Shown here: one piece after another, positions 25,109 through 33,167 of the stretch | How positions within the stretch are numbered: the stretch's first letter is position 1 | How the letters are laid out: each line of letters starts with the position of its first letter | DNA from: a virus | Reading direction: 5' to 3' (one strand) | IMG/VR virus record: IMGVR_UViG_3300010403_000180 | Coordinates: 1-58,558 of that record | DNA length: 58,558 nt | The notes under the pieces: model-generated | Seen by the model: the letters and a program-made list of their open reading frames with translations, nothing else | The model's database searches: none | What the model was told of the DNA's origin: nothing | Program-made: the position numbers and the translations under genes

Positions 25109-25947
25109 AGTTTCTTAAATTCTTTAAGATAATTTTCAGCCATAATTTCAACAGAAATCACTCCCGCCTCAACTTGTTCAGGTATTCCACCACCATCTCT
25201 AGTATCATAGATAATCTTTAATCCGCAGGCCATAGCTTCGGCTACGGTGTTGGAACATGCTTCAAATGAAAATGGGCAAAGCAAGAAGTCCGCTGACCTC
25301 ATCAGCTCTGCTATCTCGTGAGGGTTCTCTAAAAATCCGATATGGGTATATGCCTTTTCTGCCCCTCCGAAAAAGTCAAAAGCGTACTTGTCATTGTCTG
25401 TTGAAAACTTACCTGCTATCCACAAGTGGATTTTTGGGTTCTCAAAGAACCATTTTTGGAAGTGATACCATGCCGTCTCCCACCTCTTAATCTCGTCCCT
25501 GCTGCTTCTAATATATAAATACTGCACTTCCCCCTGTTGTGGCACCTTCGCCCCTTCTGGCTTAAATATGGAGGTATCAACACCGTTTAGGATTACTTCT
25601 CCGTCCTTCTTAATGAATGGTTGCAAGAATTCTTTTGCCCACTTTGATTGATAGATAATCAAGTCTGCCATTTGAGCGTAGTCATATAGTCTTGTTACCC
25701 CTGTGTTCCTGTTGCGTGCGTTGCGTGGGGCATTGTCCACCCGAAGCACAATCTTTTTACCAAGTTGCTTTGCCATCTTCACTTCTTCTTTCTCTGCAAG
25801 GGTTGGTCCCGTAATAAAGTAAATATCGCAGTCTTCCAGTTTACCCACAAACTGAACCTGCCCAGCCAGTGCCTTCATGATGTTACGGGTGAATGTCCAT
25901 CCACCACCAACCCCCTTCCTTGCTTTTTCGGGTATAAATATCTTCAT
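25105..25947 (-). CDS. Family-4 glycosyltransferase
   Basis: 280 residues. ADLIIYQSKWAKEFLQPFIK followed by GEVILNGVDTSIFKPEGAKV marks the GT4 hinge. 'FENPKIHLWIAGKFSTDNDK' and 'LLCPFSFEACSNTVAEAMAC' hold the donor-binding E-A-C..x7..E motif, followed by GLKIIYDTRDGGGIPEQVEA. N-terminal 'RKGVGGGWTFTRNIMKAL' fits the acceptor domain glycine loop. A short but complete GT-B enzyme. Confidence 0.9.
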   Translation of the reverse strand: MKIFIPEKARKGVGGGWTFTRNIMKALAGQVQFVGKLEDCDIYFITGPTLAEKEEVKMAKQLGKKIVLRVDNAPRNARNRNTGVTRLYDYAQMADLIIYQSKWAKEFLQPFIKKDGEVILNGVDTSIFKPEGAKVPQQGEVQYLYIRSSRDEIKRWETAWYHFQKWFFENPKIHLWIAGKFSTDNDKYAFDFFGGAEKAYTHIGFLENPHEIAELMRSADFLLCPFSFEACSNTVAEAMACGLKIIYDTRDGGGIPEQVEAGVISVEIMAENYLKEFKKL

Positions 25948-26612
25948 AACTTTTCAAGAATATAATTAGGGTCTCTAACGTAGTTAATCTTTTTCATTCC
26001 TTCATCCATGTACCATAGGAAATCTTCAAAGAACTCCCACTGGTTGTACTTCTCAATTTCCCAACTATGTCCCCAAATTTCAAAACGTCCTCCTTCGGCT
26101 AAAACTTTATCAAAGAGTTCTTTTGCTACTTCATGCCAGGTTCTCTTTTTGTAAATCTGGTGTTCAGCGTGGACATGAATGCTTGGGTTAGTCTCGTATG
26201 GGTCGCTGGCAAACTGGATATTTAATCCCCTAACAGTTCTACCCATTTCAAACCCACTCTCTCGGACAATGTCCTTGGTTTCAATGCTGAACCTTCCTCT
26301 TGGGTAACAGAATTTGGTTACGGGTTTTCCCGTCATTCTTTGCAATTCAACTTTACTATCGGCTATCTCCCTTGTTGCTTCGGCTCGGTCTAATAGCTGA
26401 ATCTCCCGTGGGTGCGTGAGTGTGTGAGCACCAATTTCAAATAATGGGTCTTTGGATATTTCTCTAACTTGGTCGTCAGTAATTTCCTTAACTTTGGTAG
26501 GAATATAAAATATAGCAGGAATGTTGTACTTCCTAAGCAATGCAACTAATTGCATATCTTGTTTCCTGCCATCGTCCCATGAGCTGATGATTTGTATTTT
26601 TTTTGTTTCCAT
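25944..26612 (-). CDS. Polysaccharide deacetylase (NodB-like)
   Basis: About 222 residues from ATG 26612; the frame extends to 26693 but into the upstream gene. IISSWDDGRKQDMQLVALLR contains the metal-binding Asp pair, FEIGAHTLTHPREIQLLD the HxxxH metal site, and TKFCYPRGRFSIETKDIVRE the 'PyG' loop. A late 'GGRFEIWGHSWEIEKYNQW' His lies in the catalytic region. Probably removes N-acetyl groups from an amino sugar. It overlaps the adjacent GT4 gene, suggesting the same glycan product. Confidence 0.9.
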   Translation of the reverse strand: METKKIQIISSWDDGRKQDMQLVALLRKYNIPAIFYIPTKVKEITDDQVREISKDPLFEIGAHTLTHPREIQLLDRAEATREIADSKVELQRMTGKPVTKFCYPRGRFSIETKDIVRESGFEMGRTVRGLNIQFASDPYETNPSIHVHAEHQIYKKRTWHEVAKELFDKVLAEGGRFEIWGHSWEIEKYNQWEFFEDFLWYMDEGMKKINYVRDPNYILEKL

Positions 26613-26640
26613 ATCTAGTTTGATGCTAAGGTCAAGAAAC

Positions 26641-27063
26641 TTATTTACCCTGCTTATCAATAGTTTCATAAATGACCATAGGGTTAGAAGCAATTATTTT
26701 TTGAATATATGCGGTGAACTTTTCGTTGACCTCTAAGACAAATTCCAGCTTTTCCAATCGTTCTCTGATGGCTTTCTTCACTTCTTCCAGTCCCTTCCGT
26801 TTGTCTTCAAGCTCGTTCATCTGTGCCTCCCAAATCAATACCTTAGCCTTGTCGGTTTTATCGCCCTTAGCCTTTTCATCCTGTACAAACCGCTTGATGT
26901 TTTGAATCTCATCCTTCGTCTTGGCGATTGCATCATCGCCGCCATGCTCTGCGAAACTAACTAGGGCGTAGTGGTAATCAAGATTGGCACGAACCTCCTG
27001 TTTCTCTCGTTCTTCCACAACTCCTTCTAAGATTTTTACCGTTGTTTTTTTATCTATTTTCAT
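26641..27063 (-). CDS. Coiled-coil protein, unknown
   Basis: 140 residues, almost wholly charged helix (VKILEGVVEEREKQEVRANL, later QMNELEDKRKGLEEVKKAIR). No catalytic motif. It lies between the deacetylase and an epimerase gene with a 28-base gap downstream. Could organise a complex; function not recognised. Confidence 0.7.
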   Translation of the reverse strand: MKIDKKTTVKILEGVVEEREKQEVRANLDYHYALVSFAEHGGDDAIAKTKDEIQNIKRFVQDEKAKGDKTDKAKVLIWEAQMNELEDKRKGLEEVKKAIRERLEKLEFVLEVNEKFTAYIQKIIASNPMVIYETIDKQGK

Positions 27064-27067
27064 GGTC

Positions 27068-27922
27068 TTATATTATTTTTAATAATTCTTCTTTAAAATT
27101 ACGCTTTGGTTGCCAGCCAGTTGCCTGCTTGATTTTATCTACATTCGCCATATTCATTTGGGGGTCAACCTCTGGCTTCTTCACTTCTTCAACTTTGAGG
27201 TCGGGGTATTTGCTTCTAAAAATACTAATCAATTCATTCAGTGTTACAAGCTCGCTTCCGCCTAGGTTGAATATCTGAAAGTCCTTGTCGGGCATCGGGT
27301 AGTGTATGAGTGATTCAATTCCTTCGCACAAGTCATGCACGTTGGTATAGCCTCTTGCTGAACTGCCATCGCCAAACTTGGTGAATGGTTTGCCAGCTTC
27401 AAGGGCTTGCTTCATCTTGGCGACTACCATATCCTGCCTGCCGTTTTCGCCATACACTGTGAATGGTCGGAAAACAACCACGGGAATTCTATCACCAAAG
27501 TATTGGCAAACCATTTCAGTTCCCTTCTTGCTTACTGCGTATGGTGAGAGCTGGTGATTGCATGGCAAAGTTTCTTTCAAGCCCATGCCTCCGTTTCCGT
27601 ACACTGATGATGATGAGGCAACCAATACCCTAGCCTTGTATTTCTCGGCGAATAGTAAGACCCAATAGGTTCCCGTAACGTTTGTCTCAAAATATTTGTC
27701 GGGTGCCATTAAGGAATTACGCACGCCAGCGAGTGCCGCTAAGTGGATAACCACTTCTGGTTTGGTTTCCTCAAATATCGCTCTAACATTCTCAACCTTG
27801 CGAATATCGTCTTGCTGACCACGTTTAATATCCATACCGAAAACCTCGTGTCCTAATGAAACAAGGTATTTGCAAAGATGCGTCCCAATAAACCCGTTGT
27901 CGCCCGTTACAAGTATTCGCAT
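27068..27922 (-). CDS. NAD-dependent sugar-nucleotide epimerase/dehydratase (SDR)
   Basis: About 284 residues from ATG 27922. ILVTGDNGFIGTHLCKYLVS is the NAD-binding GxxGxxG. 'HLAALAGVRNSLMAPDKYFE' and 'VLVASSSSVYGNGG' give the Ser, and 'LSPYAVSKKGTEMVCQYFG' the catalytic YxxxK. 'FRPFTVYGENGRQDM' follows. This is the extended SDR pattern of UDP-glucuronate or UDP-glucose 4-epimerases. With the adjacent dehydrogenase-like gene it could supply a uronic acid or its epimer. Confidence 0.9.
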   Translation of the reverse strand: MRILVTGDNGFIGTHLCKYLVSLGHEVFGMDIKRGQQDDIRKVENVRAIFEETKPEVVIHLAALAGVRNSLMAPDKYFETNVTGTYWVLLFAEKYKARVLVASSSSVYGNGGMGLKETLPCNHQLSPYAVSKKGTEMVCQYFGDRIPVVVFRPFTVYGENGRQDMVVAKMKQALEAGKPFTKFGDGSSARGYTNVHDLCEGIESLIHYPMPDKDFQIFNLGGSELVTLNELISIFRSKYPDLKVEEVKKPEVDPQMNMANVDKIKQATGWQPKRNFKEELLKII

Positions 27923-27923
27923 G

Positions 27924-28739
27924 TTATATGAATTTTTTATACCCCTGCTTGTCCAACAACTCGTCATTGAATTTGTCGGTGGCTGCTAGCACGGGCATTT
28001 CAACTCCGTTAGCTTTTGCAAAATCTAGGATTGCCTTTGCATCTTTCGGTAAACACTTTCCCCAATAGCCTCTCTTGCCTTTGTGCATGATGGTCAAATG
28101 TGTCCTACCTACCCTTTTGTCGGCTGCTAAACCATCAACAACTCCGTCCCATTGTTCCTCGGTAAAGCCAATCTTCTTGCATAGGTCATAGATTTCGTTG
28201 TTCTTGGCAACCTTCACGGAGAACCAAGTGTTCTTGGCGTACTTAATCATCTCGGCAACAATGGCTGGGACAATCCTTTCATGCGGGGCAAGCGGTAACT
28301 GTTGCATCACGTCCTTGGCAACGTTTAAGCTCTTTTCGGTGTAGCCCAATACTTGGCTGTCTGGGTGGTTCATGTCTTGGTCGCTGGTTTCCTCGGTTAA
28401 GAACTCTGGGTTAAACAGTATCTTATGCTGTGGGAATTTAGCTTGCAGTTTGTCAGTGGTGCCTGGGGTAATCGTTGATTTTAAGATGATGGTCTTCTCT
28501 CCTGTGATATGGGTCAATGCTTCCTCAACAATGCTGGTGTTGCATCCTACGCCCATCACATACGGGGTTGGCAGGGCAACGTAAATAAAGTCTGCCGCAT
28601 TCACGTCCTCAATTTTTCCTACTCCTTTTAAGTCAAAACAGAAAAGTTCATAGTGAGGCTTGTTCTCAAAGTACCTTCGCAATGCACCGCCCACCATGCC
28701 ATGACTTCCAATGATTCCCACTTTGTATTTTTTATCCAT
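27924..28739 (-). CDS. UDP-glucose/UDP-ManNAc 6-dehydrogenase-like protein, short
   Basis: 271 residues. KVGIIGSHGMVGGALRRYFE is a Rossmann start with an altered glycine loop; ADFIYVALPTPYVMGVGCNT follows. 'IILKSTITPGTTDKLQ' and 'ILFNPEFLTEETSDQDM' match the family. 'GYWGKCLPKDAKAILDFAKA' carries the catalytic Cys and the 'PKD' signature. It lacks the C-terminal UDP-binding domain of the ~430-residue enzymes, so it may be a reduced active enzyme or depend on a partner. Next to two epimerase-type genes. Confidence 0.85.
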   Translation of the reverse strand: MDKKYKVGIIGSHGMVGGALRRYFENKPHYELFCFDLKGVGKIEDVNAADFIYVALPTPYVMGVGCNTSIVEEALTHITGEKTIILKSTITPGTTDKLQAKFPQHKILFNPEFLTEETSDQDMNHPDSQVLGYTEKSLNVAKDVMQQLPLAPHERIVPAIVAEMIKYAKNTWFSVKVAKNNEIYDLCKKIGFTEEQWDGVVDGLAADKRVGRTHLTIMHKGKRGYWGKCLPKDAKAILDFAKANGVEMPVLAATDKFNDELLDKQGYKKFI

Positions 28740-28743
28740 ATTT

Positions 28744-29745
28744 TTATATGAGTTTTTTAGTCCACGTTTGTGGAGTTTTCTCGTTAATAATTTCTATTGG
28801 TAAATGATATTTGAAACTCTTGGTTCCTCGGCCTTTAATGTAAAGCACCATCTCACGCAACCCGTCTTCCATCTTCCATTTTGGTTTATAGGCAAACAAA
28901 GCCCGTGCCTTATCAGCCGAGCAGTTTGCTTCCTTCACTTCTTGGGGTCGTCCTGTAATATATATTGGCTTTAAATCAAAGTTTAGGATATTGGCAATTA
29001 CCCGTGCCAACTCATTGATGGTTACGAATTCTTTATCGGGTCCAATGTTAATGACCTCGCCCACAACGTCTGGGTGGGTTGCCATCTGATAGAGCGGGTC
29101 AATGCAGTCCTGCACAAAGCTGAAACATCGCTTCTGTTCTCCGTCTCCGTAAATGATTGGCTGTTCGCCTTTGAGCATCTTGTTGATAAAGATACTGGCT
29201 ACATTTCGGAATGGGTCATCATACTTCTGGCGTGGACCAATGATGTTGTGTGGTACGGCAATCACATACTCCATGCCGTGAACTTCTGATAAGTTCCTAA
29301 GCATCAGCTCTGCCGCATACTTGGCAATGCCGTAGGGGTCTTGCGGGTTAGGCACCATGTCTTCTCTGAATGGCGTTTCGTTCGTTCCATAGCGAGCCAT
29401 AGATGAACAAAGCACAAACCTCTTTACTTTGTTTTGAATGGCCGCTGATATTACACTGGCACTCGCCAATGAGATATTAGCGGTAATGAGGTGTGGACTG
29501 AACACGCTTAATCCTTCATAGGCGGTTGCGGCACAATGGTAAACCACATCCACGTCCTTCATGCAGTTGACCATGCTGTTTAAGTATTTGCAGTCAAGGA
29601 AATGAAAATCAACCTTGTCTGAAACATTGTCTTGGTAGCCACCTATTAAATTATCGCACCCAGCAACTTCGTGCCCTTCTGCTAGGAACTTGTCGGCAAG
29701 ATGACTCCCCAAGAAACCTGCCACCCCTGTAATAAACACTTTCAT
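28744..29745 (-). CDS. NAD-dependent sugar-nucleotide epimerase (SDR)
   Basis: 333 residues. VFITGVAGFLGSHLADKFLA is the NAD loop. 'YHCAATAYEGLSVFSPHLIT' and 'KRFVLCSSMARYGTN' give the Ser. PYGIAKYAAELMLRNLSEVH is the YxxxK. AVPHNIIGPRQKYDDPFRNV and GDGEQKRCFSFVQDCIDPLY are typical of UDP-sugar 4-epimerases. It overlaps the terminase gene by one base and opens the glycan block. The stop of terminase and this start are joined, so packaging and glycan genes share a transcript. Confidence 0.92.
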   Translation of the reverse strand: MKVFITGVAGFLGSHLADKFLAEGHEVAGCDNLIGGYQDNVSDKVDFHFLDCKYLNSMVNCMKDVDVVYHCAATAYEGLSVFSPHLITANISLASASVISAAIQNKVKRFVLCSSMARYGTNETPFREDMVPNPQDPYGIAKYAAELMLRNLSEVHGMEYVIAVPHNIIGPRQKYDDPFRNVASIFINKMLKGEQPIIYGDGEQKRCFSFVQDCIDPLYQMATHPDVVGEVINIGPDKEFVTINELARVIANILNFDLKPIYITGRPQEVKEANCSADKARALFAYKPKWKMEDGLREMVLYIKGRGTKSFKYHLPIEIINEKTPQTWTKKLI

Positions 29746-30920
29746 TAAATGAATATTACTGCGTCCCCCCCTTCGTCAGTAAATGGTAATGATGCATATC
29801 TTCCTGCGTCCATGCCGTGGTCATTGACCTTGACTGGGTCGTCGGTAGATTTGCCGTCTTTTGTTTTCCATGAATAACTTTTTGCTTCCTTCTGTAAATT
29901 TATTGAATCCTTCGTTATATAAAACTTGTGGCTCTTAACATAATCAATGCCCGCCTTCACATCCTTGTCTGCCGATTCAATGCTGTACCCTGCCCGTTCA
30001 ATCGCCTCAATTCGGGCTGGCTCGGTGTCGGAGAATATCGTCGTTGACTTATCAATCCCCAGGCTATTCATTAGGTCAATTAAGTCATCATTGGTTAAGT
30101 GGCTCTGGTAAATATGTTCCTTCCAGTACAAGTCTTTGTCCTTCTCTCTGACTTCAATCAATGCGGTCGGGTTGTTAAAGCCAAAGTCTAAGCCGTAGTG
30201 CCTTCTGTCATACTTCTCTGGCAGTTCATTGACCAGCTCCCAGTGGGTGTAAATGTTGCTCTCGGCCAATCCTCTCTCGCCTAAGCCGTAAATCTTCCAG
30301 TAGTTTTGGTCTTTGTCTTTGTATCCTTCAATTTCATTAACAATGCTCTTGGGTAAAAATGGGTTGTCCTTATAGCTTGACCTGTGGATAATGCAGTCCT
30401 TCCTTGGCAATACCTCATCGTAAATCCAGTGGAACTGATAGCTGGGGTTGTAGTCCATAAAAATCATCTTGCTCGTTCGGAGTGCTAGCTGTCGGAAATC
30501 TTCAAGCTTGAATTCGTTTGCCTCGTTCATCCATAGGTAGTGTCTCTTTCGTGAGCGGACCTTCATCGGTTGGTCAACCGCTAAGAATTCTATCTGGCTT
30601 CCAGTCTTCGGATAGGTGAACGTGTGGGTGGCCTTATTGTGAAACTGCTCGTCGTATATTCCCATCTCGTCTAGCTGGGCAATCACATCCTTCATGGTGG
30701 TGGCTACTAAGGCGGGAAAAGTCTTTCTGGCTATCGTAATTAAAACGCCTTCTTCCTCTTGCAGAATATAGCAACATAGTTGAGCCAAGCTGATTGATTT
30801 ACTACTTCCCGTTCCGCCTTCCTCAACAATGATTTTATATTCTTTCTTCTGGTATTCTGCATAGGCTCGTCTAAATACCCTCGTTATCGGAATTTCTATT
30901 TCGTCGGTTGTTGAATTCAT
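29745..30920 (-). CDS. terL: Terminase large subunit
   Basis: 391 residues. EEGGTGSSKSISLAQLCCYI carries Walker A (GGTGSSKS, 35-42). RKRHYLWMNEANEFKLEDFR gives the Walker B acidic pair, and 'MIFMDYNPSYQFHWIYDEV' the coupling motif. The nuclease half has HYGLDFGFNNPTALIEVREK, TTIFSDTEPARIEAIERAGY and DHGMDAGRYASLPF with RNase H-like acidic residues. PBSX/Terminase_3-like. The start lies ~50 bases inside the small subunit gene. Confidence 0.95.
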   Translation of the reverse strand: MNSTTDEIEIPITRVFRRAYAEYQKKEYKIIVEEGGTGSSKSISLAQLCCYILQEEEGVLITIARKTFPALVATTMKDVIAQLDEMGIYDEQFHNKATHTFTYPKTGSQIEFLAVDQPMKVRSRKRHYLWMNEANEFKLEDFRQLALRTSKMIFMDYNPSYQFHWIYDEVLPRKDCIIHRSSYKDNPFLPKSIVNEIEGYKDKDQNYWKIYGLGERGLAESNIYTHWELVNELPEKYDRRHYGLDFGFNNPTALIEVREKDKDLYWKEHIYQSHLTNDDLIDLMNSLGIDKSTTIFSDTEPARIEAIERAGYSIESADKDVKAGIDYVKSHKFYITKDSINLQKEAKSYSWKTKDGKSTDDPVKVNDHGMDAGRYASLPFTDEGGDAVIFI

Positions 30921-31320
30921 TGGCTTGTTCTTCTGTTTCTACTAAGGTGAATTTCACCCTTGCGATGTCGCCGTCCTTTCCTTTGCCGATTTCAACACTG
31001 CCTTTCTTGGTAACTGGAACCTTTCTAAATTCGTTGTCCTTATGTTCAAGATACCATTTAGCCGTCATCAAGTCTCCCTTCTGAATTTCATCATAAACCA
31101 CGTCCTTTGACTTCATGTTCTGGGTCTTCTTAAAACCAGCTAAACGCCTCCGAAAGCCTTCATTTGCCTTTAAATAACGGAGGAGACCACTCTCTGAAAT
31201 CCTGCAATACGTTACAGTTTCTGTCAATGTATACCCCCTTGAATAGGCGTACTCTAAATCAGCCTTGACCTTGCTTATTTCCTTCCCATCAAACCATTGT
31301 CTTCCTCCTTTGTTTTTCAT
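30871..31320 (-). CDS. terS: Terminase small subunit-like protein
   Basis: 149 residues. The N-terminal half is helical with an HTH-like arrangement (YSRGYTLTETVTYCRISESG, then LLRYLKANEGFRRRLAGFKK). 'KGDLMTAKWYLEHKDNEFRK' is typical of phage small terminases ('gd...a.wyLk.r...fr.k'). The C-terminus is charged. It directly precedes terL. Presumed to bind the packaging start site on concatemeric DNA. Confidence 0.82.
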   Translation of the reverse strand: MKNKGGRQWFDGKEISKVKADLEYAYSRGYTLTETVTYCRISESGLLRYLKANEGFRRRLAGFKKTQNMKSKDVVYDEIQKGDLMTAKWYLEHKDNEFRKVPVTKKGSVEIGKGKDGDIARVKFTLVETEEQANEFNNRRNRNSDNEGI

Positions 31321-31322
31321 GG

Positions 31323-31787
31323 TTACATTTTCTTATGGCATTCAGCACATAGAGTTTTGTTGTGCTTAATTAAGTTTTGAAACAATTTGTTTTTTATCTC
31401 CGTTGATGAGATGCCCTTAAAGTAAGGAAGCACCACTACCTTACCGCCAATCTTTCTCATGTATTCACGTTCCTTGTCCTTGGTTTTATCCCACTCTTGA
31501 CAAATTACATAAGTGTTTACCTTATACTTCTTGAGTATAGCCAGTGGGCTCATCACATCCCGCTTCCCTACCCCGATTACTTTATCCACATACCGCAATC
31601 CCTCAATGGTTTTCTTTCTGAAATTGAATGGGATAACGGTCTCTTTATTCTTGTAAAACCTAATTGCTTCATCGGTGTTCACACCAACAATCAGATAACC
31701 AAAATCCTTTGCTCTTTTAATAGCTACCAGTTGTCCGTAGTGAAACATATCAAACGCTCCTTGGAAAAATACAATATTCTTTTTCAT
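31323..31787 (-). CDS. Cytidylyltransferase-fold protein with altered HxGH motif
   Basis: 154 residues. GAFDMFHYGQLVAIKRAKDF is the nucleotidyltransferase start but reads H-Y-G-Q at the H-x-G-H site. YLIVGVNTDEAIRFYKNKET and YFKGISSTEIKNKLFQNLIK retain the donor-binding loop and 'ISST.I' motif. Last residues have a C..C pair (LCAECHKKM). It probably activates a polyol or ethanolamine phosphate, if the Gln change tolerates activity. Placed just ahead of terS, away from the other sugar genes. Confidence 0.82.
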   Translation of the reverse strand: MKKNIVFFQGAFDMFHYGQLVAIKRAKDFGYLIVGVNTDEAIRFYKNKETVIPFNFRKKTIEGLRYVDKVIGVGKRDVMSPLAILKKYKVNTYVICQEWDKTKDKEREYMRKIGGKVVVLPYFKGISSTEIKNKLFQNLIKHNKTLCAECHKKM

Positions 31788-31800
31788 ATCAATAATGCCC

Positions 31801-31948
31801 TTAGTGCTAAAGTGCTATCGGATGGAATCCGCTAGGGGCGACCAGTCAAACACGTTCCCCTTACTGCCACCATCGCAACTAAGTGTGTTTAATTCTTCTC
31901 TTACCCAGAGCTACCAGGTTAAGCGACAGCACCCCAGCACCAAAGACA
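31801..31948 (-). ncRNA. Intergenic region with predicted pseudoknot, unassigned
   Basis: A GC-richer ~150-base gap with no convincing gene. AGGGG (31834-31838) can pair with CCCCT (31857-31861), and loop bases AAACAC (31848-31853) with GTGTTT (31885-31890), an H-type pseudoknot. CGGAT-GGA-ATCCG (31819-31831) is a small hairpin. Direct repeats TAGCACT are near 31803-31818 on the minus strand. It could be a leader element of the cytidylyltransferase gene; not matched to any known riboswitch by eye. Confidence 0.35.
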
Positions 31949-32113
31949 CTATTTTTTACTTTTAATAAATCTAATAAACAGCCGTCGGGTAAAAATCATC
32001 AATAGGATGTGCCTTAATGGTAAATCTTTAATCTTTACAAATATACCAGCACTGTCTCTGGGAAGGCTATCTGGGTCAACGTCAACGGTGAATTTAGTCC
32101 ACTGCAATTTCAT
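31949..32113 (-). CDS. Small hypothetical protein
   Basis: 54 residues starting at ATG 32113 (MKLQWTKFTVDVDPDSLPRD) and ending in a hydrophobic/basic tail (LLMIFTRRLFIRFIKSKK). It overlaps the end of the upstream small gene by 20 bases. An A/G-rich stretch (AAAGAAAA) precedes the ATG. Plausible but short; no family recognised. Confidence 0.45.
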   Translation of the reverse strand: MKLQWTKFTVDVDPDSLPRDSAGIFVKIKDLPLRHILLMIFTRRLFIRFIKSKK

Positions 32114-32273
32114 TTTTCTTTGATTCAATAATTAAATTACTCTTGTGTCGTTTACGGCTCCAAGAACCATTGCCGTGAAGTTCTTTTCTCTTTTGACCCC
32201 GCCTTCTTGGGGTATGGAATTTATGTTTCATAATTTCGCCGTAGCGGGGTCGCCCTTCCGCCATTCTCCGCAT
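32094..32273 (-). CDS. Small basic protein, unknown
   Basis: 59 residues from ATG 32273, strongly basic (FHTPRRRGQKRKELHGNGSW, then SRKRHKSN). Five bases after the zinc-ribbon-like gene. The Arg/Lys density suggests nucleic acid binding. An internal ATG (MKHKFHTPRR) is an alternative start. No family recognised. Confidence 0.45.
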   Translation of the reverse strand: MRRMAEGRPRYGEIMKHKFHTPRRRGQKRKELHGNGSWSRKRHKSNLIIESKKNEIAVD

Positions 32274-32278
32274 GAGAA

Positions 32279-32404
32279 CTACCGAGCTAGCGAGGCTTCG
32301 GTATTTTTCTTCTTACAATCTTCGCAATAGATATTCTTTTTGTTTGCCGTCCGATATCCATTGCCGCACATTTTGCAATTTGTTCTTTCCTTTTTCTTGC
32401 TCAT
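32279..32404 (-). CDS. Mini zinc-ribbon-like protein
   Basis: 41 residues, starting one base after the upstream stop. CKMC and CEDC pairs (residues ~10-13 and ~27-30) form a CxxC-x13-CxxC pattern typical of a zinc ribbon, with a basic start (SKKKERTN). Too short for automatic callers but well placed. Possible nucleic-acid-binding accessory. Confidence 0.62.
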   Translation of the reverse strand: MSKKKERTNCKMCGNGYRTANKKNIYCEDCKKKNTEASLAR

Positions 32405-32405
32405 G

Positions 32406-32696
32406 CTATCCGTGAACGTCATCAAAGGGCACCGTATAAACTACAGTTCCGATTTTTGTGTTATGCAACTCGTCCTCAATGATAACTTGTATCGCATTCA
32501 AGTTTGGAATTGTTTTTACCAAAAAGCTGATAATCATTTCTTCCGTCTCTAACTTTTGCAGGCATTCTCTTACCGTCTTAATTACGAATGCTCCGTCCTC
32601 AACCTTGTACTTGTTTTTAGTAATATCAATCCAAAGGCGAACAACCGTCTTCCCATGCTTCAATTCAATAGTTTTTTCTACGCAAGGATAATTCAT
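32406..32696 (-). CDS. Unknown protein, first gene after the 32.7-kb promoter
   Basis: 96 residues from ATG 32696. The open frame reaches ATG 32732, but the promoter -10 lies between, so 32696 is preferred. TATAAT is followed by AAACAC and ATG, suggesting a leaderless mRNA. Beta-rich (TVVRLWIDITKNKYKVEDGA; NAIQVIIEDELHNTKIGTVV). No family recognised. Confidence 0.65.
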   Translation of the reverse strand: MNYPCVEKTIELKHGKTVVRLWIDITKNKYKVEDGAFVIKTVRECLQKLETEEMIISFLVKTIPNLNAIQVIIEDELHNTKIGTVVYTVPFDDVHG

Positions 32697-32702
32697 GTGT
32701 TT

Positions 32703-32732
32703 ATTATACCACCTTGTCAATATTTTATGCAA
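32703..32732 (-). promoter_or_regulatory. Promoter with leaderless start
   Basis: Minus strand TTGCAT (32732-32727), 18-base spacer, TATAAT (32708-32703), then ATG six bases later at 32696. The transcription start would fall at or one base from the A of ATG. It lies just after the hairpin at 32750-32769, so it starts a new transcript. Confidence 0.65.
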
Positions 32733-32749
32733 CCCCTTTTATGCACAAA

Positions 32750-32769
32750 GGGCTACCGTTTGGTAGCCC
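32750..32769 (-). terminator. Hairpin at end of recombination operon
   Basis: An 8-bp stem (GGGCTACC/GGTAGCCC) with a 4-base loop, just after the stop of the 59-residue gene. On the minus strand it is followed by TTTGTG, a weak U-tract. Likely intrinsic terminator before the 32.7-kb promoter. Confidence 0.65.
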
Positions 32770-32779
32770 CCTGCTTTTG

Positions 32780-32959
32780 CTAGGTCGTTTTTTCTTTTAC
32801 GGCACCATTGCCACGAGACACCTTCTGAACCATCGTAAACATGGTCTCATCTTCCTTAACAGAATATACATCAAAGTTTTCATGGTCTAATAAATGTTTG
32901 TAAGATTCGGTATCCGAATCTTTTTCAACAATCAATTTTACTAAATATACTCTTGGCAT
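32780..32959 (-). CDS. Small hypothetical protein
   Basis: 59 residues from ATG 32959 (MPRVYLVKLIVEKDSDTESY), four bases after the next gene's stop. Beta-rich start, with a basic end (VKEKTT). The length and alternating pattern resemble the 'PRvY.V....' mini-proteins of phages. No known function. Confidence 0.65.
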   Translation of the reverse strand: MPRVYLVKLIVEKDSDTESYKHLLDHENFDVYSVKEDETMFTMVQKVSRGNGAVKEKTT

Positions 32960-32963
32960 GAAT

Positions 32964-33167
32964 TTATTTATTTAACTCTTTTTCTAATGTGGCAACCGCC
33001 TTCTTTGCTTCATTAAGCTGACGCATTTTTTTGTCGTAGTCAGCTAACCTTATTATGCAACCAGAAATGATTGAACGACCATACTTTTTTACCAATCTCT
33101 TAACCTCTGGCATGGCTTGTTCTCGCAACTGTTTTCCTTTTTCAATTTTGCCGATTTTTGTGTTCAT
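32964..33167 (-). CDS. Small helical protein, unknown
   Basis: 67 residues with many Lys/Arg and a C-terminal coiled coil (QLNEAKKAVATLEKELNK). The middle segment SIISGCIIRLADYDKKM is less charged. It overlaps the downstream end of gene 33142-33318. Function unknown. Confidence 0.6.
   Translation of the reverse strand: MNTKIGKIEKGKQLREQAMPEVKRLVKKYGRSIISGCIIRLADYDKKMRQLNEAKKAVATLEKELNK

Noticed and set aside
31801-31948. tRNA or tmRNA
   Set aside because: A D-loop-like TAACCTGGTAG was seen but no seven-base acceptor pair or T-arm with GTTCRA at the right spacing.
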